Assembly (NCBI GenBank): GCA_963922715.1
Contig: CAWUJT010000049.1
Location: 1 to 16,565, forward strand
DNA: 16,565 nucleotides
From: CAWUJT01 sp963922715
GTDB taxonomy: Bacteria > Pseudomonadota > Alphaproteobacteria > Rhodobacterales > Rhodobacteraceae
Direction: 5' to 3'
Part shown: positions 1 to 6,722 of the stretch, piece by piece
How positions within the stretch are numbered: the stretch's first letter is position 1
Layout of the letters: every line of letters begins with the position of its first letter
Position numbers and translations under genes: made by a program
Notes under the pieces: generated by a model
Database searches by the model: none
Told to the model about the DNA's origin: nothing
Seen by the model: only the letters and a program-made list of their open reading frames with translations

Positions 1-94
1 AGTTTGACGCTCCGGTTTTCGTCTCTGCTCGTTACGCTTTTGCCTGCGCCCGGAACGATAACGGGGAGGTGGTCTTCCCCAGAATTCTCAACAG

Positions 95-3000
95 TTAGCT
101 ACACCCCGATGTCGCCCCGCAGGTGTTGCACTTCATGCAGGTCCCATTGCGAACAAGCGTGTAATTGCCGCATTCGTTACAGGCCTCACCCTCATAGCCT
201 TGCATTTTGGCCTTTGTGCGTGCGTCGATGCCTGCAGGTGGCTCTGCAGTGGCTGGGGTCTCCGATGTCTCTGGCACCAGCCTTTGCAAGGCTTGCAACG
301 GATCGCCCAGACTGACCGGGGCCGCTGCCCCGTCCCATTCCACGCCGCCTTGCAACACGACAAGCTCTTGCGGGAGGCGCTTGCGCAGATACCCGGTGGA
401 GCTGACCTGTTTGAGAACCTCCAGCGATTTGGTCGCCGCTGTGTCAGAAGGCGCGCGGACATTCGGCGGCTGCTCATCCTCACCGCCGCCCAGATCATCA
501 AAGCTCGCCCCCTCGGGTTTGACATGGGCCAGATCGGTGCGGTCCAGGTAACTGATCGCAAGCTCTCGGAAAATGTAATCCAGAATGGAGGTGGCGTTCT
601 TGATCGAGTCATTGCCTTGCACCATCCCTGCGGGTTCGAATTTGGTGAAGGTGAAGGCGTCCACGAATTCCTCCAGTGGCACGCCGTATTGCAGCCCGAC
701 AGAGACGGCGATGGAAAAGCTGTCCATCATTGCGCGGAAAGAGGAGCCCTCTTTGTGCATATCGATGAAGATTTCCCCCAAAGAGCCGTCTTGATATTCC
801 CCGGTGCGCAGATAAATCTTATGCCCCCCCACGACCGCCTTTTGGGTGTAGCCCTTGCGGCGTTGCGGCATCTTTTCGCGGTGGGAGCGGATGACCTCTT
901 TCACCACAACTTTTTCCACGATCTTTTCGGCAATGACTTGTGCCTTTTGCATGGGTGTGCCGGTTTCAAGGATCTCGGCGGCGTCCTCATCATCCTCCAC
1001 CAAAGCCGAGGAGAGCGGTTGGCTGAGCTTTGATCCATCGCGGTAAAGCGCATTGGCCTTGACACCCAACGACCAGCTCATCTCATAGGCTTTTTGGCAG
1101 TCTGCAATGGTGGCGGAATTGGGCATGTTGATGGTCTTGGAGATCGCTCCGGAGATAAAGCTTTGCGCTGCCGCCATCATGGTGATGTGACTGTCAACAC
1201 TGAGATAGCGGGTGCCTTTTTTGCCACAGGGGTTGGCGCAATCGAAGATAGCGAGATGCTCCTCTTTCAGGTGCGGGGCACCTTCCAGGGTCATCGTCCC
1301 ACAGACATGATCGTTGGCGGCGTCAATCTGATCTTTGGCAAAGCCCAGGTGTTTGAGCATGTCAAAGGTTGGATCGTTGAGCTTTGCTTTTGGGATGCCC
1401 AAGACATCGGTGCAAAATTGCTCTCCCAATGTCCATTGATTGAACACGTGGCGAATGTCAAACGCGCTGACAAGGGCGGCTTCGATCTTTTCAATTTCCG
1501 TCTTGCCAAACCCATGCCCATAGAGCGCAGTATGTGTGACCCCTGGTGCATTGCCGAGGGTGGCATGGCCCACAGCATAAGCAATGATATTTTCGATTTC
1601 CGATGGGCTATAACCCAGTTTTTCGAGCGCCAGAGGCACGGAGCGGTTGATGATTTTGAAATATCCGCCGCCGGCGAGTTTTTTGAACTTCACAAGGGCG
1701 AAGTCAGGCTCAATGCCGGTGGTGTCACAGTCCATCACCAAGCCGATTGTGCCTGTGGGCGCGATCACCGTGGCCTGCGCGTTGCGAAACCCATGGGCTT
1801 GGCCGAGGTCCACGACTTCATCCCACACAGCACATGCCAGATCAGCAAGGGTTTTATCCGGGCAATTGGCATGATCCAGCGGCACGGGTTTGATCGGCAG
1901 ATCATCATACCCGTCGGTCTGGCCTTTCGCCGCCAGACGGTGGTTGTTCATCACCCGCAGCATGTGATCGGCGTTGCGTGCATAGCCGGGAAACGGCCCA
2001 AGCTCCTTGGCGATTTCAGCCGATGTGGCGTAGGAGACACCTGTCATCAGAGCGGTCAGTGCACCGCACAGCGCGCGGCCTTCAACGCTATCATAACTGT
2101 ACCCCATGGTCATTAGCAAAGCGCCGATGTTGGCATAGCCCAAACCCAGGGTGCGGAAATCATAGCTGCGTTGTGCAATCTCCTTAGAAGGAAACTGTGC
2201 CATCATCACGGATATTTCCAGGGTTAGTGTCCAAAGGCGTGACGCATGCATATAGAGTTCCGCGTCGAATTTATCCTCTTTAAAGAAGGTTAGAAGGTTC
2301 ATGGACGCCAGGTTACAGGCGGTATCATCCAAGAACATATATTCGGAGCATGGATTTGAGCCGCGGATGTCGCCATCTTCGGGACACGTGTGCCAAGCAT
2401 TCACAGTGTCATGGAACTGGATGCCAGGATCGGCACAGGCCCAAGCCGCATGGCCAATCTGTTCCCACAGCGCCCGCGCTTTGAGCGTTTTGGCCGCCTT
2501 GCCATTTGTGCGATTGGTCAAAACCCAATCAGCATCTTTTTCCACGGCATAAAGAAATGCATTGGTGACGCGAACAGAGTTGTTGGAGTTTTGCCCCGAT
2601 ACAGAGCTGTAGGCCTCTGAGTCCCAGTCAGTGTTATAGGTTGGAAATTCAATACTTTCAAATCCTTGACCGGCATACTGCAAGCAACGGTTGATATATG
2701 TCTCAGGGATGGCCATACGTTTCGCCGCGCGAATTGCCGCCTTGAGTTGGGTGTTTTTCGTCGGATCGATCGCGTCTTCCAGCGCACCGTCCCAGGATTT
2801 GATCGCGGCAAAGATTTTATTGAGCTCTTGTTCATGGATTTTAGACCCCGCGACAATGGAGGCCACTTTCTGTTCTTCGATTACTTTCCAGTTGATGAAC
2901 TCTTCGATATCTGGGTGATCCACATCGACAATCACCATCTTTGCGGCGCGGCGCGTTGTGCCCCCCGACTTGATGGCGCCTGCGGCACGATCCCCGATTT

Positions 3001-3775
3001 TTAGAAATCCCATCAGTCCTGAGGATTTTCCGCCTCCCGAAAGCGCCTCTCCATCCGCGCGCAGGGAGGAGAAGTTTGTCCCGGTACCAGAACCATATTT
3101 AAATAGGCGGGCTTCTCGGACCCAAAGATCCATAATACCACCTTCATTGACCAAATCATCAGCAACCGATTGAATAAAGCACGCATGGGGCTGAGGATGC
3201 TCATAAGAGGATTTTGATTTCGTCAGTTTGCCGGTTTTGTAATCGACATAATAATGTCCCTGGGCGGGACCATCGATCCCATAGGCCCAATGCAGTCCAG
3301 TGTTAAACCATTGCGGAGAATTGGGTGCCCCCATCTGCAACGCCAGCATTGCCCGCATTTCATCATAATAGGCACGCGCATCATTTTCGGTTGAGAAATA
3401 GCCACCTTTCCACCCCCAATAGGCCCAAGCACCAGCCAAACGGTCGAACACTTGCCGGGCCGATATTTCGCTGCCATAACGGTTGTCTTCTGCAAGGGCT
3501 TCAAGGGCCACTTCATCGGCCACAGACCGCCAAAGAAACTCCGGAACATCTTTTTCACGGACCCGTTTCAGCTTTGCTGGTACGCCAGCCTTGCGGAAAT
3601 ACTTCTGCGCGATGACATCGCTGGCCACTTGGCTCCAACTTTCGGGCACTTCAATGTTTTTAAGCTGGAACACGAGCGTGCCATCTGGATTGCGTATCTC
3701 AGATGACGTGGTGGTGAAGGGGATGCCATGGTAAGCATCTTTACCGCTTTGGGTTATTTTCCGCTCTATTTTCAA
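95..3775 (-). CDS. nrdJ: Vitamin B12-dependent (class II) ribonucleoside-diphosphate reductase NrdJ
   Basis: Adenosylcobalamin-dependent reductase that converts ribonucleotides to deoxyribonucleotides in the cytoplasm without needing oxygen. Numbering from the upstream ATG at 3802 (1235 residues): the substrate cysteine lies in PHACFIQS (Cys208), the finger-loop motif NPCSE holds Cys485, and PTGTIGLVMDCDTTGIEPD is a conserved barrel segment. The C-terminus is a zinc-ribbon-like tail with paired cysteines (CNECG, CMKCNTCG), usual for long proteobacterial NrdJ and thought to shuttle reducing equivalents. I place the start at TTG 3775, giving MKIERKIT, the usual start of roseobacter NrdJ as I remember it, with a GGAGG site five bases upstream; the ATG at 3802 lacks such a site. 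It stands alone on its strand, with candidate NrdR boxes upstream. The family call is very sure; the start is likely. Confidence 0.97.
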   Translation of the reverse strand: MKIERKITQSGKDAYHGIPFTTTSSEIRNPDGTLVFQLKNIEVPESWSQVASDVIAQKYFRKAGVPAKLKRVREKDVPEFLWRSVADEVALEALAEDNRYGSEISARQVFDRLAGAWAYWGWKGGYFSTENDARAYYDEMRAMLALQMGAPNSPQWFNTGLHWAYGIDGPAQGHYYVDYKTGKLTKSKSSYEHPQPHACFIQSVADDLVNEGGIMDLWVREARLFKYGSGTGTNFSSLRADGEALSGGGKSSGLMGFLKIGDRAAGAIKSGGTTRRAAKMVIVDVDHPDIEEFINWKVIEEQKVASIVAGSKIHEQELNKIFAAIKSWDGALEDAIDPTKNTQLKAAIRAAKRMAIPETYINRCLQYAGQGFESIEFPTYNTDWDSEAYSSVSGQNSNNSVRVTNAFLYAVEKDADWVLTNRTNGKAAKTLKARALWEQIGHAAWACADPGIQFHDTVNAWHTCPEDGDIRGSNPCSEYMFLDDTACNLASMNLLTFFKEDKFDAELYMHASRLWTLTLEISVMMAQFPSKEIAQRSYDFRTLGLGYANIGALLMTMGYSYDSVEGRALCGALTALMTGVSYATSAEIAKELGPFPGYARNADHMLRVMNNHRLAAKGQTDGYDDLPIKPVPLDHANCPDKTLADLACAVWDEVVDLGQAHGFRNAQATVIAPTGTIGLVMDCDTTGIEPDFALVKFKKLAGGGYFKIINRSVPLALEKLGYSPSEIENIIAYAVGHATLGNAPGVTHTALYGHGFGKTEIEKIEAALVSAFDIRHVFNQWTLGEQFCTDVLGIPKAKLNDPTFDMLKHLGFAKDQIDAANDHVCGTMTLEGAPHLKEEHLAIFDCANPCGKKGTRYLSVDSHITMMAAAQSFISGAISKTINMPNSATIADCQKAYEMSWSLGVKANALYRDGSKLSQPLSSALVEDDEDAAEILETGTPMQKAQVIAEKIVEKVVVKEVIRSHREKMPQRRKGYTQKAVVGGHKIYLRTGEYQDGSLGEIFIDMHKEGSSFRAMMDSFSIAVSVGLQYGVPLEEFVDAFTFTKFEPAGMVQGNDSIKNATSILDYIFRELAISYLDRTDLAHVKPEGASFDDLGGGEDEQPPNVRAPSDTAATKSLEVLKQVSSTGYLRKRLPQELVVLQGGVEWDGAAAPVSLGDPLQALQRLVPETSETPATAEPPAGIDARTKAKMQGYEGEACNECGNYTLVRNGTCMKCNTCGATSGCS

Positions 3776-3780
3776 ACTTG

Positions 3781-3785
3781 CCTCC
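3781..3785 (-). promoter_or_regulatory. Ribosome binding site deciding a TTG start of nrdJ
   Basis: Read on the minus strand this is GGAGG, followed by five bases (CAAGT) and then TTG AAA ATA GAG. This is close to ideal Shine-Dalgarno spacing for a TTG start at 3775. The in-frame ATG 27 bases upstream has no purine-rich site before it. The choice is supported by the resulting N-terminus, but no start has been measured. Confidence 0.7.
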
Positions 3786-3883
3786 GACCGATTTGCGTGC
3801 ATTTTCGTATGCGCGCCGAAACAAACGCCCCCCTAAGGACATTACTTCAAAGGGTTTTTTGTATTTTTTAGGTTGTACTATCA

Positions 3884-3912
3884 ATAATTGCTACTAGATA
3901 TAGATTTTGCAA
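3884..3912 (-). promoter_or_regulatory. nrdJ: Candidate sigma-70 promoter of nrdJ
   Basis: On the minus strand there is TTGCAA (3907-3912, 4 of 6 to TTGACA), a 17-base spacer, and AATTAT (3884-3889, 4 of 6 to TATAAT). Transcription would start near 3877 and give a leader of about 100 bases. The match is modest. What raises it is that a candidate NrdR box fills the spacer exactly. Confidence 0.4.
3891..3906 (-). promoter_or_regulatory. Candidate NrdR box 1 (promoter-proximal)
   Basis: The plus-strand bases CTACTAGATATAGATT agree at 11 of 16 positions with the NrdR box consensus acaCwAtATaTwGtgt as I remember it, including every strongly conserved core position. NrdR is the nucleotide-sensing repressor of ribonucleotide reductase genes in many bacteria. 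The box sits between the candidate -35 and -10 elements, where bound repressor would block RNA polymerase. No nrdR gene is in this window. Confidence 0.5.
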
Positions 3913-3921
3913 AACTGATAG

Positions 3922-3937
3922 ACACAACATGAAGCAT
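3922..3937 (-). promoter_or_regulatory. Candidate NrdR box 2 (promoter-distal)
   Basis: The plus-strand bases ACACAACATGAAGCAT also agree at 11 of 16 positions with the NrdR consensus, with the left half nearly perfect. The start lies 31 bases from the start of box 1, leaving a 15-base gap. Paired NrdR boxes are typically separated by about 15-16 bases, so the spacing supports the pair more than either match alone. It lies just upstream of the candidate -35 element of nrdJ. Confidence 0.45.
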
Positions 3938-3995
3938 ACACTTTCAGGGGTCAATGCAATTTTTTCAATAATCCACAGATTTTTTACTTGACCTG

Positions 3996-4010
3996 ATTTC
4001 GATTCGAAAT
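3996..4010. repeat. Perfect palindrome ATTTCGA-T-TCGAAAT
   Basis: Two 7-base arms with one central base form an exact inverted repeat. It resembles a dimeric repressor operator in size and symmetry. It lies about 90 bases upstream of the nrdJ NrdR-like boxes and 290 bases before the gene at 4300, so the target is unclear. No regulator can be named from the sequence. Confidence 0.4.
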
Positions 4011-4024
4011 TTTTGCTTCTTGAC

Positions 4025-4049
4025 TGCTGCTTTGTCAGTTTAAGCAGCA
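4025..4049. repeat. Hairpin-forming inverted repeat
   Basis: The arms TGCTGCTT (4025-4032) and AAGCAGCA (4042-4049) are exactly complementary over 8 base pairs with a 9-base loop. Neither strand has a T run after the stem, so it does not look like an intrinsic terminator. It could be an RNA structure or an operator, or chance. Confidence 0.35.
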
Positions 4050-4299
4050 TAAGGTTTATGCTGGTAAAGTGTTCTGATATTGCCATGAACTGCTTTTTAA
4101 GCACCGTGTTTTAGGCATCCTAAATTTTTAGAAATTGCGATTGTTAATTATATAGATGAAGACGATCAAACCTGCGTGTGTCAAATATTCAACGTATTTT
4201 TTTCATACTCTGGTCAAAATAGCTTACAATATCATGCCTCCAGATAAAGCCACTGCTATTGAACTTTTGGTCAAACGTTAAATCCCGGACACTGATTTC

Positions 4300-4932
4300 A
4301 TGAAAAGTTATTTCGTACTCTGTGTTATGCTCATAGCATTCGTAACATTTCTATCCGCTTCAGACGTCACTGTCGAAACTGTCAAACCGAATACTGAAGC
4401 GCATGCTTTTTACATTGACGATGCTCCGAAACAAACACCTGTAAGAACTCCACCTATAGTCGAAGCGGATTATGTCATCTCCCCGTTTGCGTCTTTTGAC
4501 ATAAGGGCAAGGGTTTTGAGCGCTAAGAGGTATAAATTCGACCTAGAAGCAACAGTATCGCCTGTCGACTTAGCCTTAGGATGGCAAGAAATGTCAAAAG
4601 ACAATATCTTGGAAAGGATTGATATTTCACAGAACAATAGGTTTTATTATTGGCGGTATCAAGGATCTGCTCCGACGCGGCGGAGGAATATTATCACACA
4701 AAGTGCGAACATGCATATGATCCCAGCCAATGATTTGGTGCGCAGAAGACTATCACAAGTCAAACAGGATGATATCGTTACTATTTCAGGGTATTTGGTC
4801 AGAGTAGACTGGAACGATGGCCGCTTTTGGGTATCTTCTAGAACACGCAAAGATACAGGCGCGGGAGCTTGTGAAATTATTTATGTAACAGACATCCAAA
4901 TTGATAGGTTTGCAAAACACGCGTCCCTCTGA
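4300..4932 (+). CDS. Exported protein of unknown function (210 aa)
   Basis: Function unknown. Residues 1-20 form a hydrophobic signal peptide with a likely cut near LSA|SD, so the protein is probably periplasmic. A short proline-rich linker follows (about 40-55), then a compact domain with distinctive motifs: VDLALGW (89-95), ISQNNRFYYW (109-118), SANMHMIPAN (135-144), and SSRTRKDTGAGACEI ending at 193. I recall a scattered family of small hypothetical proteins with this VDLALGW / SANMH / DTGAGACE pattern, but no assigned role. The gene is clearly AT-richer than its neighbours (42-43% GC in two sampled lines) and uses codons such as AGG, AGA and ATA. No good ribosome site precedes the ATG. 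It may have been acquired by transfer; that is inference. Confidence 0.8.
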   Translation: MKSYFVLCVMLIAFVTFLSASDVTVETVKPNTEAHAFYIDDAPKQTPVRTPPIVEADYVISPFASFDIRARVLSAKRYKFDLEATVSPVDLALGWQEMSKDNILERIDISQNNRFYYWRYQGSAPTRRRNIITQSANMHMIPANDLVRRRLSQVKQDDIVTISGYLVRVDWNDGRFWVSSRTRKDTGAGACEIIYVTDIQIDRFAKHASL

Positions 4933-5049
4933 AAAAGGGAAATTTTACACGTGCGTGCTGTAGATTGATACCAACAAGACAATTGAAGAATTGAAATTAA
5001 TTTTTGCTTCTATACGGTCCTAAATATTAAACCAAAAAGAGGATCTGTA

Positions 5050-5403
5050 ATGAGTTATGTCGATGGATTTGTCGCTGCAGTGCCAACCCTGAACAAAGAA
5101 GTATATATGGAACACTCTAAAATAGCGGCTGCTGTTTTCAAGGAATACGGTGCTTTGAAGGTTATAGATTGCTGGGGTGATGATGTCCCAGACGGAGAGG
5201 TCACATCCTTTCCAATGGCCGTTAAAAAGCAGGACAACGAAAGCATTTTGTTTGGGTGGATTATATGGCCAGATAAATCGACACGGGACTCCGGGATGCA
5301 GAAAGCACTGGTAGACCCACGTATGAGTGTTGAAAATAATCCCCCACCTTTTGATGGCAAACGATTGATCTATGGCGGATTTCAGATAATTTTAGAGAGC
5401 TAG
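5050..5403 (+). CDS. DUF1428 family protein (YbaA-like), 117 aa
   Basis: The opening MSYVDGFVAAVP, the central VIDCWGDDVPDG, the VKKQDNESILFGWIIWPD block and the closing DGKRLIYGGFQ are the hallmarks of the DUF1428 family, small cytoplasmic proteins of the ferredoxin-like alpha/beta-barrel type. Its length is what the family usually shows. No biochemical role is established. An AGAGGA ribosome site lies about six bases before the ATG. It follows the exported-protein gene after a 117-base gap and shares that gene's AT-rich composition, so the two may be transcribed together or have arrived together, although this is not shown. The stop codon falls within an inverted repeat (5394-5444). Confidence 0.9.
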   Translation: MSYVDGFVAAVPTLNKEVYMEHSKIAAAVFKEYGALKVIDCWGDDVPDGEVTSFPMAVKKQDNESILFGWIIWPDKSTRDSGMQKALVDPRMSVENNPPPFDGKRLIYGGFQIILES

Positions 5404-5444
5404 ATCGATCTATTCTGCATTAACAAGATCAAATATAGCTCTCT
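5394..5444. repeat. Inverted repeat between the DUF1428 gene and tRNA-Pro
   Basis: AGAGAGCTA (5394-5402) and TAGCTCTCT (5436-5444) are perfectly complementary over nine bases with a 33-base loop, and GATC pairs inside can extend the stem after a bulge. It spans the stop codon of the DUF1428 gene and lies between that gene and the oppositely oriented tRNA. No T run follows on either strand, so it is at best a weak bidirectional terminator. Confidence 0.35.
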
Positions 5445-5463
5445 TGCTGATAAAACTTTACCG

Positions 5464-5540
5464 TGGTCGGGGCGGCAGGATTCGAACCTACGACCCCCTG
5501 TACCCAAAACAGGTGCGCTACCAGACTGCGCCACGCCCCG
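5464..5540 (-). tRNA. trnP(UGG): tRNA-Pro (anticodon UGG)
   Basis: Read on the minus strand, the 77-base sequence folds as a cloverleaf. The acceptor arm CGGGGCG pairs with CGCCCCG, the discriminator is A, and the CCA end is encoded. The anticodon arm is CCTGT-TTTGGGT-ACAGG with anticodon TGG, and the T loop is GGTTCGAATCC. It reads proline CCN codons. The 3' end faces the AT-rich segment, which is the side on which integrating elements usually sit, but no integrase or second copy of the tRNA end was seen. Confidence 0.97.
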
Positions 5541-5580
5541 ACTGATCCTTAATAGCATTCACTTTAGACCAAGAAAAGAC

Positions 5581-6066
5581 CTAACCTGCAGGGCAGGGCC
5601 ATAAGGCTTGATCTTGCGGCATCAATGGATTTTGTAGTTCCACTCCGGCCTCAAGACCCAGCGTTTCAGACAGCCCGCCATTGATTTCAAGCACCGCCAA
5701 GGCCGGGCCTGCAGACGGCAGAGCCGTGTCATCCAAAGGCTGCGCCATGGCTTGTATATTCAGCAAACGCCCCTTTGCGTCAAAAAACAAAATATCTAGG
5801 GGAATAAGTGTGTTGCGCATCCAAAATGAGCGTGGGCGGGCATCATCGAAAATGAACAGCATGCCCGAGGTGCGATGCAGACTTTCGCGAAACATCAGGC
5901 CTTTGGCTCTGTCCTGCGGGGTGAGGGCAAGCTCAACGTTGAAGTCGATGTGTCCAAACGGGCCACGCAGGGATGCGATGTCTGGGGTACAGGCAAAGGC
6001 GGCGATGGGCTTGAGCAGATAAACCACCGCCCAAAACGAAAAGCCTAAGAAATATAATCTTCCCAT
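5581..6066 (-). CDS. DUF192 domain exported protein, 161 aa
   Basis: A small secreted or periplasmic protein of the DUF192 family, whose function is not established. Residues 1-25 are a hydrophobic signal sequence with a likely cut at AFA|C. The DUF192 core follows, with ELALTPQDRAKGLMFRESL, GMLFIFDD, FWMRNTLIPLDILFFD and VLEINGG, the family's most conserved blocks. Its length is ordinary for the family. The start overlaps the end of the upstream cold-shock gene by 22 bases, so the two are probably one transcript with coupled translation. No other methionine would keep the signal peptide, which supports this start. Confidence 0.92.
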   Translation of the reverse strand: MGRLYFLGFSFWAVVYLLKPIAAFACTPDIASLRGPFGHIDFNVELALTPQDRAKGLMFRESLHRTSGMLFIFDDARPRSFWMRNTLIPLDILFFDAKGRLLNIQAMAQPLDDTALPSAGPALAVLEINGGLSETLGLEAGVELQNPLMPQDQALWPCPAG

Positions 6067-6617
6067 TTTCTGATCTCTGTCGCCAATTTTCCCCGTGCGC
6101 TATTTATTACTCTTAAACATATGGCTTCACCTGGTTGTAAACCTCCCAATCCATACCGGCGTACGATATCGGCATGAACAAACACATCTTCCTTTTTGCC
6201 GAAAACATTGGCAAAGCCAAACCCTTTCGACGTGTCATACCATTTAATCCGCGCAGCCTCTAAAGGCGATGTCATCGTGCTTTGTGTGTTGAAATGTGTG
6301 TTAAAATCATTCTGTGCCCCGTTTTTGGTGGGACACTCAGGTGCTTTGAGGCTTATGATGTCAACCGCTTGCCAGCCTTTAGGCGTATCTTGAACGGTCA
6401 CTTCAATCAAGCTGGCCTCGGATACGGCACTTTGTCCAAAAGCGTGCAAGACATTTTGATGTAAAAGGATATCGCCCGTAAAAGCCTCAGACGTGATAAA
6501 GCCAAAACCACGGACAGCATCAAACCATTTGACCGTGCCAACCACTGTGAGCGTCTCACAGGATGTCGACATAAGAGATGCGGATTTTGCGTTTGGCAGC
6601 CTATAGTCTTTGGCCAT
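6045..6617 (-). CDS. Tandem cold-shock domain protein, 190 aa
   Basis: A cytoplasmic single-strand nucleic-acid binder with two cold-shock (OB-fold) domains, at about residues 23-91 and 118-187. Each has the RNP1-type motif (RGFGFIT at 36-42 and KGFGFANV at 131-138) and an RNP2-like strand (ILLHQNV at 50-56 and VFVHADIV at 145-152). A polar Asn/Thr/Gln-rich linker joins them. Such double-domain proteins are common in alphaproteobacteria, unlike the single-domain CspA type, and are thought to act as RNA chaperones. I chose the ATG at 6617 (MAKDYRLPN) because AGGAAAAGGAAAG lies just before it; an ATG 36 bases upstream (6653) has no such site. Its end overlaps the DUF192 start. Confidence 0.92.
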   Translation of the reverse strand: MAKDYRLPNAKSASLMSTSCETLTVVGTVKWFDAVRGFGFITSEAFTGDILLHQNVLHAFGQSAVSEASLIEVTVQDTPKGWQAVDIISLKAPECPTKNGAQNDFNTHFNTQSTMTSPLEAARIKWYDTSKGFGFANVFGKKEDVFVHADIVRRYGLGGLQPGEAICLRVINSARGKLATEIRKWEDYIS

Positions 6618-6722
6618 CTGTTCTTTCCTTTTCCTAACAAGGTCCGCCTTCATTCAGGCAAACTTATTGAGAATAGGTGAAATTCGATGGTTTTCTCTTG
6701 GAATCTAAAGGATTTATGAATT

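Larger units (their letters stand above)
3803..4299. other. AT-rich intergenic region between divergent nrdJ and an exported-protein gene
   Basis: About 500 bases without a convincing gene. The part nearest nrdJ carries the candidate promoter and the two NrdR-like boxes. Further up are a perfect 7+1+7 palindrome (3996-4010) and an 8-base-pair hairpin (4025-4049). A 78-codon minus-strand reading frame crosses the region (3868-4104), but it has no clear ribosome site, covers the regulatory elements, and looks like chance in AT-rich DNA. I could not pick out a convincing promoter for the gene at 4300. The remainder shows nothing recognisable. Confidence 0.7.

Noticed and set aside
62..80. GGGGA/TCCCC hairpin after the nrdJ stop
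   Set aside because: The stem is only about five base pairs with a large loop, and no T run follows on the minus strand.
200..2116. Two long plus-strand reading frames (277 and 340 codons) opposite nrdJ
   Set aside because: They are antisense to a clearly conserved enzyme, lack known domains, and reflect codon bias of the real gene.
3868..4104. A 78-codon minus-strand reading frame upstream of nrdJ
   Set aside because: No ribosome site, no recognisable domain, AT-rich chance composition, and it covers the candidate promoter and NrdR-like boxes.
4249..4255. GCCACTG, a piece typical of cobalamin riboswitches, near a B12-dependent enzyme gene
   Set aside because: It is on the strand facing away from nrdJ, and the B12-box core and surrounding stems are absent.
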